Below are positions 18,434 through 27,635 of a stretch of DNA of 64,000 bases, one piece after another; within the stretch, counting starts at the first letter, position 1, and every line of letters begins with the position of its first letter. This DNA is from JACVRW01 sp963739095 (lineage in GTDB: Bacteria; Actinomycetota; Thermoleophilia; Solirubrobacterales; Thermoleophilaceae): NCBI GenBank assembly GCA_963739095.1, contig CAVTZF010000039.1, forward strand, positions 124,001-188,000. The letters are read 5' to 3'. The notes beneath the pieces were generated by a model. That model was not told where the DNA came from. It saw nothing but the letters and a program-made list of their open reading frames with translations, and searched no databases. The position numbers and the translations under genes are program-made.

Positions 18434-19656
18434 TCCACCAGCGCCGGATCCGCCGCCACGATCCCGTTCGACTCCGGATGGGCCGCCGCCGCGCCGGTGG
18501 CGCCCATGCCGACCTCCTGGGCGCGCTGCAGCTGCTTGCCCTCGGACTGCAGCGCCGGCGCAACCATCACCTCGGCCTTGTGGAATGCCGGGATGTCCTC
18601 GTAGCCGCAGGTGGCCATCGAGGTGCGCAGGCTGCCCATCAGGTTGAAGGTGCCGTCGTTCTCGTGCGCGGGCCCGAGCAGGATCTGCTCGAGCGAGCCG
18701 TTCTGGGCTGTCTGGACGCGCGCGCCGCGCGGAAGCGTGGGATGGAACGTCGCCATCCCCCAGTGGTAGCCGCGCCCGGGCGCCTCGTACGCGCGCGCCA
18801 GCGGCGATCCGATCATCACTGCGTCGGCGCCGCAGGCGAACGCCTTCGAGACGTCGCCGCCGTTGCGCATGCCACCGTCGGCGATCACCTTCACGTACTC
18901 ACCGGTCTCGAGCATGTGCTGCGAGCGCGCCGCCGCGACGTCCGCGATCGCCGTGGCCTGGGGTACGCCGATGCCGAGCACGCCGCGCGTGGTGCAGGCG
19001 GCGCCCGGACCGACGCCGACGAGCACTCCGACCGCGCCGGTGCGCATCAGGTGCAGCCCGGTCGCGTAGGAGGCGCAGCCACCGACCACGACCGGCACCG
19101 GCACCTCGCGGATGAACTCCTTCAGGTTGAGCGGCTCCGAGCGCCTCGACACGTGCTCAGCCGAGATGACCGTGCCCTGGATGACGAGGATGTCGAGGCC
19201 GGCCTCGATCGCCGTCTCGTAGTAGTCGCGCACCCGCTGCGGCGTGAGCGAGGCGGCCGCCACCACGCCGTGGTCCTTGATCTCGCGGATTCGCTGGGCG
19301 ACGAGGTCCGCGCGCATCGGCTCTGCGTAGATGCGCTGCATCTCCGCCGTCGCGACCTCCTTGGGCTGTCCGGAGATGCGCTCGAGCTCGCCGGCGGCGT
19401 CGTCGTAGCGCGTCCAGATGCCCTCGAGGTTGAGGACGGCCAGGCCGCCCAGGTTGCCGAGGATGCCGGCGGTCTCGGGCGAGACGACGCCGTCCATGGC
19501 GGAAGCGAGCACCGGCAGGTCGAAGCGGTACGGACCGAGGGTCCAGGCTATGTCGATGTCATCGGGATCGCGCGTGCGCCTGCTCGGCACAATCGCGATG
19601 TCATCGAAGCCATATGCGCGGCGGCCTTTCTTGCCGCGTCCGATCTCAACTTCCAT
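18430..19656 (-). CDS. guaB3: GuaB3-type IMP dehydrogenase family protein
   Basis: 408-residue (beta/alpha)8 protein of the GuaB3 branch found in actinobacteria. The catalytic-cysteine loop GVGPGAACTTRGVLG is intact, as are ADGGMRNGGDVSKAFACGAD and the start AYGFDDIAIVPSRRTRDPDD. It lacks the CBS pair of canonical GuaB. Known GuaB3 proteins are linked to IMP dehydrogenase or GMP reductase activity; position next to guaA fits guanine nucleotide synthesis. ATG start. Confidence 0.9.
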   Translation of the reverse strand: MEVEIGRGKKGRRAYGFDDIAIVPSRRTRDPDDIDIAWTLGPYRFDLPVLASAMDGVVSPETAGILGNLGGLAVLNLEGIWTRYDDAAGELERISGQPKEVATAEMQRIYAEPMRADLVAQRIREIKDHGVVAAASLTPQRVRDYYETAIEAGLDILVIQGTVISAEHVSRRSEPLNLKEFIREVPVPVVVGGCASYATGLHLMRTGAVGVLVGVGPGAACTTRGVLGIGVPQATAIADVAAARSQHMLETGEYVKVIADGGMRNGGDVSKAFACGADAVMIGSPLARAYEAPGRGYHWGMATFHPTLPRGARVQTAQNGSLEQILLGPAHENDGTFNLMGSLRTSMATCGYEDIPAFHKAEVMVAPALQSEGKQLQRAQEVGMGATGAAAAHPESNGIVAADPALVE

Positions 19657-19807
19657 GGAGGGATCCTAAGTTCGGCGGCGGACGAGAACCTGACCTTACC
19701 AATGCCAAATCGGGCTTATGGTGGGGCCGATCAGAGGGGCCTTCCCGCTATTTGCGGCCAAGATCTCCTGGACGACATCGCGGCCGCGGCGATCAGGCCG
19801 CGCCCGC

Positions 19808-20767
19808 CTAGCTCACCGCAAGCGGCGGGGTCTCGAGCTCCTCCACGCGCACCTCGGGCACGAGCCGCTCGACCTCGCGTTGCTCGACCCGGCCCGCGCC
19901 GAAGTGCTGGGTCGACTCCGCCCCGCAGGCGACCGCGAAGCGCAGCGCGTCCTCGTGGCCGCTGCCGCTGTAGCGGGCCGCCACGAAGCCGGCCAGGAAG
20001 GCGTCTCCCGAGCCGACGGCCGAGACCGGCTCCAGCGGCTCGAGCGTCGCCCGGTAGACGTGCCGCTCGCCGTCGCCCAGCAGTGCCAGGCAGCCGTCCG
20101 AGAGGGTCATGATCGACTCACGCGCACCCATCTCGACCATCTCGCGGACGGCGCTGCGGCGGTCGTCCTCGTCGCCGAACTCGTAGCCGACGAGGCCCTC
20201 CGCCTCGAGCTCGTTCGGGCTGACGACGTCGGGACCACGCCGCGTCGCAGCGCGCAGCGGCTCGCCTTCGGAGTCGAGCACGGTCGTGACGCCGAGTCGC
20301 TTCATCTCGTCGATGATGCGCCCGTAGAGGGCCGTGTCGACGCCGCGCGGCAGGCTGCCGGCCAGGACGCAGACGGCGGCGCCCTTGGCGAGGTAGATGA
20401 GCTTGTCGACGAACAGCTCGAGCTCGCCCTCGGACACATGAGGGCCATGCTCGTTGATCTCGGTCTGCTCGCCGCTCGTCGGGTCCACCACGGCCGTCGA
20501 AGTGCGCGACTCCTCGCGGATGCGCACGAAGTCGTTTAGGACGCCCTCGTCGGTGAGGTTCTCGACGATGCGAGTGCCCGTCGGGCCGCCCGCCACGCCG
20601 GTGGCGATCACCGGCTGGCCGAGCGCGCGCAGGGTGCGCGCCACGTTCACTCCCTTGCCGCCCGCCATTGCGGTGTGCTCGACGGCGCGGTGGCGGCGAC
20701 CGAGGCGGAAGTTGGGGACGGCGAGCGTCTTGTCGATCGCTGCGTTGAGGGTGACCGTGATGATCAT
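19808..20767 (-). CDS. 1-phosphofructokinase-family sugar kinase (PfkB)
   Basis: 319 residues, PfkB/ribokinase fold. MIITVTLNAAIDKTLAV and GGKGVNVARTLRALG are the 1-phosphofructokinase/tagatose-6-phosphate kinase N-terminal signatures; the ATP/catalytic motif is SAVGSGDAFLAGFVAA with its essential Asp. No fructose PTS genes are near, so the substrate could be fructose-1-phosphate, fructose-6-phosphate or tagatose-6-phosphate. It overlaps the upstream carboxypeptidase by four bases (ATGA). Confidence 0.88.
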   Translation of the reverse strand: MIITVTLNAAIDKTLAVPNFRLGRRHRAVEHTAMAGGKGVNVARTLRALGQPVIATGVAGGPTGTRIVENLTDEGVLNDFVRIREESRTSTAVVDPTSGEQTEINEHGPHVSEGELELFVDKLIYLAKGAAVCVLAGSLPRGVDTALYGRIIDEMKRLGVTTVLDSEGEPLRAATRRGPDVVSPNELEAEGLVGYEFGDEDDRRSAVREMVEMGARESIMTLSDGCLALLGDGERHVYRATLEPLEPVSAVGSGDAFLAGFVAARYSGSGHEDALRFAVACGAESTQHFGAGRVEQREVERLVPEVRVEELETPPLAVS

Positions 20768-21972
20768 CTGACGTAACGCCGCCGCCGCCCGCGGACGAGC
20801 AACACGGCGATGGGGGCGGCGAGGAGGATGGCGAGGGCGAGCAGCAAGGTCAAGGGGACGCCCAGCACCGAAGTGAGGACCCTCAGCGTACCCGCTTCAG
20901 GCACTTCGGCCGCCGTGACCAGCGGGACGCGCCGGACTCGCTCGCCGTCGACGAACACGTTCACGACGCCCGCCCGCGCCCCGGCCGGCATCGGCCCCTC
21001 GAGCTCGTCGCGCGACCGGATGCGGCGCCGGATGTGCTCGCCCTTGCGGACGGTGATCACGGCAGCGCGGCGCGGCACGAGCCGCGCCTGTTCATCGTCG
21101 TAGTAGCGGATGTCAGCGCGCGCCAGCGCTCGCTTGGGGGTGAGGACCTGCACGCGCTTGAACTGCTTCAGCCCCCAGGCGAGCAGCTCGAGCGTGTCCG
21201 CGTCACGCGCCGGCTCACTCGGCTCGCCCAGCACCACGCTGATCACCTTGGCGCCGCCGCGCCCCTTTGCAGAGCCGACCAGCACGTAGCCGGCGTTCGT
21301 CGTGTGCCCGGTTTTGACGCCCGTCACCCAGGGTGTGGTCGCGACCAGCGTGTTGCGGTTGTCGATGACGCGCGGCATCGAGCCCGATTCGAGCTCTGCG
21401 ACGGGCATATCGACGGTGCGGGCGAAGCGCGGCCGCTCGAGCAGCAGCCGGGTGAGCGTCGCGAGATCGCGTGCCGTCGAGTAGTTGGCGGGGTCGTCGA
21501 GGCCGATCGGGTTGGCGTAGTTCGTGTTCTCGAGCCCGAGCTCCTCAGCGCGCATGTTCATCTCGGCCACGAACGCCTCCCGCGACCCGGACAGGTTCTC
21601 GGCGATCGTCGCCGCCGCGTCGTTGGCGCTCTCCAGCAGCAGCGCCTCGAGCAGGTCGTGCACGGTCATGCGCTCACCCTCGCGCAGGTTGATGCGCGAC
21701 TCCGCGGGCAGCGCGTTGTACTGGGGTGCGGTGAAGACCTCCCGCGGCCGGGCGCGCTCGAGCGCAAGCAGCGCGGTCATCAGTTTGGTGGTGCTGGCGA
21801 TCGCGCGACGCTCGTCGGGGCGCTTCGCAAACATCACCTCGCCGTTGCTGCCGTCGACGACGATCGCTGCGGCGGCGCCCGTGACGTCGGGCGGCGGCTG
21901 CGCAGCCGCCGCGGCGGGCAGGCCGAGGGCGAGCGCCGCAAGCGCGGCGAGCGCCAGGGCCGGCAGCCTCAC
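20764..21972 (-). CDS. D-alanyl-D-alanine carboxypeptidase (penicillin-binding protein 5 type)
   Basis: 402 residues. A signal peptide (about 1-25) precedes the S11 serine peptidase domain with SxxK (ASTTKLM), SxN (SAND) and KTG (VKTGHT), all present. A beta-rich C-terminal domain follows, and then a membrane helix LLLALAILLAAPIAVLLV with a basic tail, anchoring the enzyme outside the membrane. It trims peptidoglycan pentapeptides. The GTG start at 21972 overlaps the LysM gene stop (GTGA), tying two wall-related proteins together. Confidence 0.92.
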   Translation of the reverse strand: MRLPALALAALAALALGLPAAAAAQPPPDVTGAAAAIVVDGSNGEVMFAKRPDERRAIASTTKLMTALLALERARPREVFTAPQYNALPAESRINLREGERMTVHDLLEALLLESANDAAATIAENLSGSREAFVAEMNMRAEELGLENTNYANPIGLDDPANYSTARDLATLTRLLLERPRFARTVDMPVAELESGSMPRVIDNRNTLVATTPWVTGVKTGHTTNAGYVLVGSAKGRGGAKVISVVLGEPSEPARDADTLELLAWGLKQFKRVQVLTPKRALARADIRYYDDEQARLVPRRAAVITVRKGEHIRRRIRSRDELEGPMPAGARAGVVNVFVDGERVRRVPLVTAAEVPEAGTLRVLTSVLGVPLTLLLALAILLAAPIAVLLVRGRRRRYVR

Positions 21973-22319
21973 TCGCGCAGCTTGATCCTCTGCCCGACGA
22001 CGAGCGCCTGCGGATCGACGTCCGGGTTGAGCTGCTCGAGCTGGTCCAGCGACACGCCGGTCTTCTCCGCTATCGACCCGAAGCTGTCGCCCGGCTTGAC
22101 GACGTAGTTGCGACGCAGCTTGCGTCCCTGGCGGTTGGGCGTCGTGGTCGTCTCGGTGTCGCTGGCCTGCGTCGTCGTGGCCTGGCCACCGTCGTCGTCG
22201 TCGCCACCGGTCACGTCCGAATTCGCGATCACGGCGACGACTGCGACCGCCACTGCGATCAGCGCCAGGGGCGCCAGCAGGTGAACCGGTCTGAATCCTC
22301 GTCGTCGCTGATCTGGCAT
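21969..22319 (-). CDS. Membrane-anchored LysM-domain protein
   Basis: 116 residues: a short basic N-terminus, one membrane helix (LLAPLALIAVAVAVVAVIA), an Asp/Thr-rich linker, and a C-terminal LysM domain YVVKPGDSFGSIAEKTGVSL continuing to the terminal VGQRIKLRE. It would display a peptidoglycan-binding module outside the membrane. Coupled to the D,D-carboxypeptidase, it may help localise wall processing. ATG at 22319 chosen because it starts just before the helix. Confidence 0.88.
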   Translation of the reverse strand: MPDQRRRGFRPVHLLAPLALIAVAVAVVAVIANSDVTGGDDDDGGQATTTQASDTETTTTPNRQGRKLRRNYVVKPGDSFGSIAEKTGVSLDQLEQLNPDVDPQALVVGQRIKLRE

Positions 22320-22445
22320 CGGTCCTCCCAGGCAAGGGCCGCGGAGGATAGGGAGGCGTGCGCCACAAATGGCACTCGCGTGCACGAGTGAGGTTCAACA
22401 CGACCGCCCCCTCCCCTGCCGCCCACGAGATCAGCGGTTCGCCGC

Positions 22446-23375
22446 TCAGAGCGCCGCAACCGCGTCGCGAAGCTCCTCGGCGGCCGCGGCAGCAGCGCCG
22501 GCGGGGTCACCCCCGCGCTCCCTGTAGGCGTTCACGATCGAGCGCGAGGCGGTAACGAGCCCCGCCGCCGGATGCGGCGCGAAAGCGGGCCCCAGGTCCT
22601 CGACCCGGCCGCCCTGGGCCCCGACGCCGGGCAGCAGGAAGATCGTGTGGGGCATCAGCTCGCGCAGCCGCTCGAGATGGTCGGGCCGCGTCGCGCCGGT
22701 GACCGCGCCGACCGCCGACAGCCCGCAGTCCCCGCGCAGCTCCGCGCCGAGCTCGTCGACCAGTCGCGCCAGCCGCTCGTGCAGCGGGGGCTCCCCCTCG
22801 TCCTGGAGCTCGGCCGCGCCGGGGTTCGAGGTGCGGACGAGCACGAAGCAGCCCGCGCCCCGGGCGGCCGCGGCCTCGAGCAGCGGCTCGAGCGCATCGC
22901 GACCCAGCAGCGGGTTGGCCGTGAAGGCGTCCGCTCCCAGCCCCTCCACGGGGCCGAACGGGCCGGGAGTCTCGCCCACCATCGCCTGCGCGTAGGCGCG
23001 CGCGGTGACCGGCACGTCTCCGCGCTTGCCGTCGGCGATCACGAGCAGGCCGTGATCGTGCGCGATCGCCACCACCTGCTCGAGCGCGTCCCAGCCGGGC
23101 GCGCCCAGCCGCTCGAAGCAGGCCAGCTGCGGCTTGACCGCGACGCATGCGGGGCCCGCCGCCACGATGGCGCCGCGGCAGTGCTCCAGCACCGCCTCGG
23201 CCGTGCGGATGCGAGCCAGGTGCGGCTCCGCCGGACCGCCGGCACCGAGCCGCACGACTGCCGGGGGCCACAGCGCGGCCGGGTCGGGATCGAGACCGAG
23301 GACGACGCGGCTGCGGCGCTCCTCGACGAGCGCCGCAAGCCGGTCGGCGAACTGGGGCCGCAGACCCCCGGTCAC
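22446..23375 (-). CDS. pyrF: Orotidine 5'-phosphate decarboxylase (type 2)
   Basis: Last step of UMP synthesis. 309 residues, the longer actinobacterial/myxobacterial type. Signatures VVLGLDPDPAALWPP, VKPQLACFERLG and the catalytic VIADGKRGDVPVTARAYAQA (Lys and Asp residues) are present, with the phosphate loop LLPGVGAQGG. GTG start at 23375. It stands alone from other pyr genes in this window. Confidence 0.93.
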   Translation of the reverse strand: MTGGLRPQFADRLAALVEERRSRVVLGLDPDPAALWPPAVVRLGAGGPAEPHLARIRTAEAVLEHCRGAIVAAGPACVAVKPQLACFERLGAPGWDALEQVVAIAHDHGLLVIADGKRGDVPVTARAYAQAMVGETPGPFGPVEGLGADAFTANPLLGRDALEPLLEAAAARGAGCFVLVRTSNPGAAELQDEGEPPLHERLARLVDELGAELRGDCGLSAVGAVTGATRPDHLERLRELMPHTIFLLPGVGAQGGRVEDLGPAFAPHPAAGLVTASRSIVNAYRERGGDPAGAAAAAAEELRDAVAAL

Positions 23376-23459
23376 GGCTGCGGCCAGGCCGTCCGGCTGC
23401 CTCCGCTCACGCGCGCGCCGGGGCGCGCCTGCGGGCGCCAGCAGCCGAACGTGACGTGG

Positions 23460-23738
23460 CTAGCTGCCCTTGACGGCGGACTTCAGCGCCGATCCCGCCG
23501 AGAAGCGCGGGACCCTGCTCGCCGCGATCTGGATCTTCTCGCCGGTCTGCGGGTTCACTCCCTGGCGGGCGCTGCGGTCCGCCACCGAGAACTTCCCGAA
23601 GCCGGTGAAGTTGATCTCTCCGCCGCGCGACAGGACCTCTTGGATCGAGTCCAGGACTGCATCTACCGCCTTGCCCGCCTCGCCCTTTCCAAGTCCACTG
23701 TTGTCTGCGACACGGTCCACGAACTCCGACTTCGTCAC
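23460..23738 (-). CDS. hup: HU-family nucleoid-associated DNA-binding protein
   Basis: 92 residues, the short bacterial HU form: KSEFVDRVADNSGLGKGEAG, INFTGFGKFSVADRSARQGV and NPQTGEKIQIAASRVPRFSAG, the last being the DNA-bending arm. The GTG at 23738 is preceded by AAGGAGGAGATC, a strong ribosome-binding site, suggesting high expression. It lacks the long basic tail of the Streptomyces/Mycobacterium HupS/HupB forms. Confidence 0.95.
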   Translation of the reverse strand: MTKSEFVDRVADNSGLGKGEAGKAVDAVLDSIQEVLSRGGEINFTGFGKFSVADRSARQGVNPQTGEKIQIAASRVPRFSAGSALKSAVKGS

Positions 23739-23901
23739 GATCTCCTCCTTGCCGGGGGCTACCAGTCGGCCGCAACGTAACAACGCTTCCGGACGACAGA
23801 ACGGCGAAATCCCGCTCAGCAAGCGGAAAAGCGCGCTCGTTACGAGGCTTTCCGGGGCTGAAATCGGCCAAACCGGGCCTATGAACCGGCTCCAGCCGGC
23901 T

Positions 23902-25248
23902 TCAGGAGCCGGACACGGACATCTCGCCGATCAGCACCGGAGGGGCCTTCACGCTGCCTCCGAAGGGCACCCAGCGCCCCTCTGAGCCGACCGCCTGGAC
24001 GGCCCTCAGCATCGACACCAGGTCGCTCGCGATGGTCAATTCCCGAACCGGTTCGGCCAGCTCCCCGCCTGTGATCAGGCGTCCCGTGGCACCGACCGAG
24101 AAGGTCCCGGAGACGGCGTTGACACCCGAGTGGAGGCCGGCGACGTCGGTCACGTACAGGCCGTCGCCGGCGAGCCGCACGAGCCCGGGGAGCTCCTCCC
24201 CACCCGGCTCGATCACGAGATTCGTGGTCCCGACCGATGGCGGCGAGCGATACGAGCCGCGGCTCGCGTTGCCGGTCGTCTCGGTGTTCGCCTTGCGCGC
24301 CGTGCGCGCGTCGTACAGGAACCCGAGCAGCCGCCCGCCCTCGATCAGCGGCGTGCGGCGCGTGCGCGAGCCCTCGCCGTCGAACGGCGCGCTGCGGGGC
24401 CCGTCGGGCTGGGTGCCGTCGTCAACGAGCGCCAGCGCGGGGTCGGCCACCTCGTCCCCCTCGCGGCCGGCGAACAGCGAGCGGCCGCGCTGCACGGCCT
24501 CGGCGGACAGCATCGAGCCGATGAAGCCGAGGAAGGAGGCCGCCACGAAGGCGTCGAGCACGACCGGGCAGCGGCGGCTCTCCGGCCGCCGGGCGCCCAT
24601 GAGGGCGAGCGCGCGCTGCGCCGCCTCGTCGCCGATGGCCTTCGGGTCGAGCGCCCCGGGATCGCGCCCGAGCCCGACGCCCAGGCCGGTCATGAGGTCC
24701 TGCCCCTCGCCTGCGAACGCGGACGCGTAGGCCCACGCCTGGGTCGCGTCGAAGGAGGCGGCGAAGCCGCGCGAGTTGACGAGCGAGACCGAGCCCTCGG
24801 CGTCCGAGTAGACGGCGTTCTCGACCTGGCTGACGCCCTCGTGGGCGCGTGCCGCGCGCTCGATCTCGAGCGCGAGCTCCACCTTGCGCTCCGTACCCCA
24901 CTCGGCGAGCGCCGGCGACGCGAGCCCATCCACGTCGGAGACGCCGAACTCATCCGGCAGGCCCGCGAACTCGTCCTCGTCCGCCACCTCGGCCGCCTCG
25001 AGCGCCGACCGGGCCACCTCGGCGACGCCCTCGTCGGTGAGGTCTGTGCCATAGGCGTAGCCGGAGCGCTTGCCCGAGAATGCGCGCACCCCGACGCCGC
25101 GGCCGCCCGCGTCACTCATGCTCTCGACGCGCCCGTCGTAGACGCGGATGTCGCGGCTGGTGGAGCGCTCGGCCCAGGCCTCAGCGTCGCCGGCCCCGGC
25201 GGAGAGCGCCGCCTCGACCGCCCGGCGAGCGCTGTCCTCGAGGCTCAC
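23902..25248 (-). CDS. tldE: TldE/PmbA-family metallopeptidase-complex subunit
   Basis: 448 residues of the PmbA/TldE family, the non-catalytic partner of the TldD zinc protease. It shows ESMSDAGGRGVGVRAFSGKR, the conserved Gly-rich FYDARTARKANTETTGNASRG-like middle, and GTFSVGATGRLITGGE near the C-terminus. It lacks the HExxxH found in TldD. The GTG overlaps the tldD stop (GTGA). The pair forms a heterodimer that degrades unfolded or leader peptides; TldD/E is known from microcin B17 maturation. Confidence 0.9.
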   Translation of the reverse strand: MSLEDSARRAVEAALSAGAGDAEAWAERSTSRDIRVYDGRVESMSDAGGRGVGVRAFSGKRSGYAYGTDLTDEGVAEVARSALEAAEVADEDEFAGLPDEFGVSDVDGLASPALAEWGTERKVELALEIERAARAHEGVSQVENAVYSDAEGSVSLVNSRGFAASFDATQAWAYASAFAGEGQDLMTGLGVGLGRDPGALDPKAIGDEAAQRALALMGARRPESRRCPVVLDAFVAASFLGFIGSMLSAEAVQRGRSLFAGREGDEVADPALALVDDGTQPDGPRSAPFDGEGSRTRRTPLIEGGRLLGFLYDARTARKANTETTGNASRGSYRSPPSVGTTNLVIEPGGEELPGLVRLAGDGLYVTDVAGLHSGVNAVSGTFSVGATGRLITGGELAEPVRELTIASDLVSMLRAVQAVGSEGRWVPFGGSVKAPPVLIGEMSVSGS

Positions 25249-26630
25249 GCGCCGGTCCCGCCCACGGTGAGCTCACGCAGGCGCACGTGTGGCTGACCCA
25301 CGCCCGCGGCCACCGTCTGGCCGGCCTTGCCGCAGTATCCGGTGGCGATGTCGAGGTCGTTCGCGATGCCGTCGATCGCGCCGAGCGCCTCCACCCCGTT
25401 GCCGACGAGCGTCGCGCCGCGCACCGGCGAGGTGACCTTCCCGGACTCGATCAGATAGCCCTCCGAGACGCCGAAGACGAAGTCACCGGTGGCGGGCTCC
25501 ACCTGGCCACCTCCGAACGACACCGCGTACAGCCCGCGCTCGACCTCGCCGATCAGCTCGTCCGGCGTCGCGGTCCCCGGCGCGAAGAACGTGTTCGTCA
25601 TGCGCGGGACGGGCAGGTGGCGGAAGGACTCGCGGCGACCGTTGCCGGTCGACTCGACGCCGTCACGGCGCGCGCGCAGCAGGTCGTAGAGGTAGGAGGT
25701 GAGCCGCCCGTCCTCGAGGATCGTCGTGCGACGCGTTGGCGTGCCCTCGTCGTCGATGCCGTCGCTGCCCCATGCGTTCGGGCGGCTGCCGTCGTCGTAG
25801 GCGGTCACGAAGTCCGCGGCGAGCTGGTCGCCGATGCGGCCGGCGTAGACGCTCGCGCCCTTCTGAATGGCGTCCGCCTCGAGACCGTGGCCGACCGCCT
25901 CGTGCAGCAGCACACCGCCGAAGCCGTTGCCGACCACGACCGGCAGCCTGCCGCTCGGCGCGTCGACGGCGTCGAGCAGGGTCAGCGCCCGGCGCGCGGC
26001 GTTCTCCGCCACCTGCTCCGGGTCGTCCTCGAGCAGCTCGAAGCCGATGTGTCCTCCGCGCGTGTCGGTGCCTGTCTCGACCCGATCGTCCCGGCGCGCG
26101 ACCACCTGAGCGCTCAGCCGGATCCGCGTCCGGTCGTCGGCGGCGGCGCGGCCATCCGACCCGTACACCTCGACCAGCCGCCGCGACTCCCCGTAGCCGA
26201 CCCGCACCTGCGCCACCTCGGGGCCGGCCGAGCGGGCGCGCTCCTCGCAGGCGCGCAGCAGGTCGGCCTTGCGCCGGGCCTCGACCTCCTCGGGGTGGAT
26301 CCTGATCGGGTGGCCGTTCACGCGTTCCGCGGGGCGGAGCGCGGCCGGATGGCGGGCCTCGCCGCGCACCGCCTGCGCCACCGAGTCCGCCACGCGCAGC
26401 AGGTCCTGCTCGGCTGTGCCGTCCACGTAGCCGTAGTAGCTCGACTCGCCCTCCACCACGCGCACGCACACCCCGCGCTCACGGCCGCCCTGCGGACGCT
26501 CCACGCGTCCGTCGTCGAGCGACAGCGAGAAGCCCTGGCGCGCCTCTGCATACAGCTCGGCGAGGTCGCCGCCGCGGGCGAGCGCCCGCTCGAGGACCTG
26601 GGCCGCCAGCTCCGGGGCGACGAGTGTCAT
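25245..26630 (-). CDS. tldD: TldD-family zinc metalloprotease subunit
   Basis: 461 residues. The zinc motif HEAVGHGLEADAI (HExxxH) lies in the middle, with GFGGVLLHEAVGH before it and the C-terminal VSEGYLIESGKVTSPVRGAT and GYCGKAGQTVAAGVGQPH typical of TldD. It is the catalytic partner of the adjacent tldE. The ATG overlaps the upstream small-gene stop (ATGA). Confidence 0.92.
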   Translation of the reverse strand: MTLVAPELAAQVLERALARGGDLAELYAEARQGFSLSLDDGRVERPQGGRERGVCVRVVEGESSYYGYVDGTAEQDLLRVADSVAQAVRGEARHPAALRPAERVNGHPIRIHPEEVEARRKADLLRACEERARSAGPEVAQVRVGYGESRRLVEVYGSDGRAAADDRTRIRLSAQVVARRDDRVETGTDTRGGHIGFELLEDDPEQVAENAARRALTLLDAVDAPSGRLPVVVGNGFGGVLLHEAVGHGLEADAIQKGASVYAGRIGDQLAADFVTAYDDGSRPNAWGSDGIDDEGTPTRRTTILEDGRLTSYLYDLLRARRDGVESTGNGRRESFRHLPVPRMTNTFFAPGTATPDELIGEVERGLYAVSFGGGQVEPATGDFVFGVSEGYLIESGKVTSPVRGATLVGNGVEALGAIDGIANDLDIATGYCGKAGQTVAAGVGQPHVRLRELTVGGTGA

Positions 26631-26911
26631 TTCTTCCTGGCGCGAGTGGAGCGCGCCGGGCGCTCCTCCCCACCCGCTTCCCCCGGGGGCAGCGCGGCCC
26701 CGTTGGACCCCGCCTGAGCAACCATCGCCTCGGCGATCTCGAGGATGCGCGCGTGGCCGCGCGCCTCCGGCTGGATCAGGCGCGCGTAGCCGGTCGGGTC
26801 GTAGGCCAGCGCGCGCGGCTCGCGGTCGCGCTGCATGCGCCGCACGGTCGCCGCGACCGAGTCGACGAGCCCGCCCGCGATCGAGATCGGCCCCTTGCGC
26901 TTCTCCTTCAC
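26627..26911 (-). CDS. Small conserved-looking protein of unknown function, coupled to tldD
   Basis: 94 residues, starting KEKRKGPISIAGGLVDSVAA and continuing with VRRMQRDREPRALAYDPTGY and a basic Ala/Gly-rich tail ending RARKK. The GTG at 26911 overlaps the upstream gene (GTGA) and its stop overlaps tldD (ATGA), so it is firmly part of the operon. Not recognised; the predominantly basic, partly helical sequence suggests no enzyme. Confidence 0.65.
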   Translation of the reverse strand: MKEKRKGPISIAGGLVDSVAATVRRMQRDREPRALAYDPTGYARLIQPEARGHARILEIAEAMVAQAGSNGAALPPGEAGGEERPARSTRARKK

Positions 26912-27396
26912 GACCCCTCTCCCTGGGCGCCGAGCTCCGGGACCGGCGATTCCCCGGCCGCCGCTTCCTCGCTGGCCTCCTCGGCCGTAGCGGCGCCCGC
27001 GGCGCGCTCCTCGGCGGACGTCGAGCGCCGGATCGGCGGGCCGCCCTCGAGCTCGCCGAGCACGGCGCGCAGGTCCATCAGCATCAGCGACGAGAGCGCC
27101 GCGCGGCGCGCGACCACCGCGAGCGTCCAGCGCGGCGTGCGCGACGCGAAGACGGCGCCGCTCTGCACCTGAACCTCGATCTGCTCGGGCGGATCGGGGT
27201 CCCAATCACGCGTGGCGCGGTCGACGGTCTCGAACAGCTCGCGGGCGAGCTCGGCGAGGGCGCGGCCCTGCTCCGAGTCGGCCTCGGTCCAGGCGGCCGG
27301 CGCGCCCGCGGCGTCGAGCAGAACGGCCGAACGGGCATCGCTCGAAAGCTCCAGGAGGCGGGCCGGGGCGGCGTCGGGGGTGAGCGTCTCCGCCAT
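26908..27396 (-). CDS. Possible Roadblock/LC7-like protein upstream of tldDE
   Basis: 162 residues. The first ~115 residues run helix-strand-helix-strand: SSDARSAVLLDAAGAPAAW, RALAELARELFETV, IEVQVQSGAVFASRTPRWTL, AVVARRAALSSLMLMDLRAV. This is the pattern of Roadblock/LC7 small regulatory folds. An acidic Ala/Glu-rich tail follows. The assignment is by pattern only. First gene of the tldDE run; ATG start. Confidence 0.55.
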   Translation of the reverse strand: MAETLTPDAAPARLLELSSDARSAVLLDAAGAPAAWTEADSEQGRALAELARELFETVDRATRDWDPDPPEQIEVQVQSGAVFASRTPRWTLAVVARRAALSSLMLMDLRAVLGELEGGPPIRRSTSAEERAAGAATAEEASEEAAAGESPVPELGAQGEGS

Positions 27397-27494
27397 CAGC
27401 CCTCAGGATACGGACACCTCCGTCGCCGGCCGAGCCGGCGACCTCGGCACTGCGCGGACAGGCCCCCCGCCGCCCCGGCAGGCACAATCCCCGC

Positions 27495-27635
27495 GTGCCC
27501 CTGTCGAGAATCTCCTGGCTCGTGACCGTCGGGTTGTGCCTGATCGTCGCGTTGCTGCTGCTCGTGAACGGCTACGTCGGCTACTTCGCGATCCTGCTCG
27601 CTGTCGCCGCCGCGGCCGCCGTCAACCTGCTCTAG
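27495..27635 (+). CDS. 46-residue hydrophobic membrane peptide
   Basis: GTG start at 27495; the product MPLSRISWLVTVGLCLIVAL then LLLVNGYVGYFAILL and an Ala-rich helix ending VNLL. Two short membrane helices fit. Its stop overlaps that of the convergent cation transporter gene. It has a typical actinobacterial small-membrane-protein shape (positive N-terminus, helix, Gly-Tyr turn, helix), but no function can be assigned. Confidence 0.5.
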   Translation: MPLSRISWLVTVGLCLIVALLLLVNGYVGYFAILLAVAAAAAVNLL

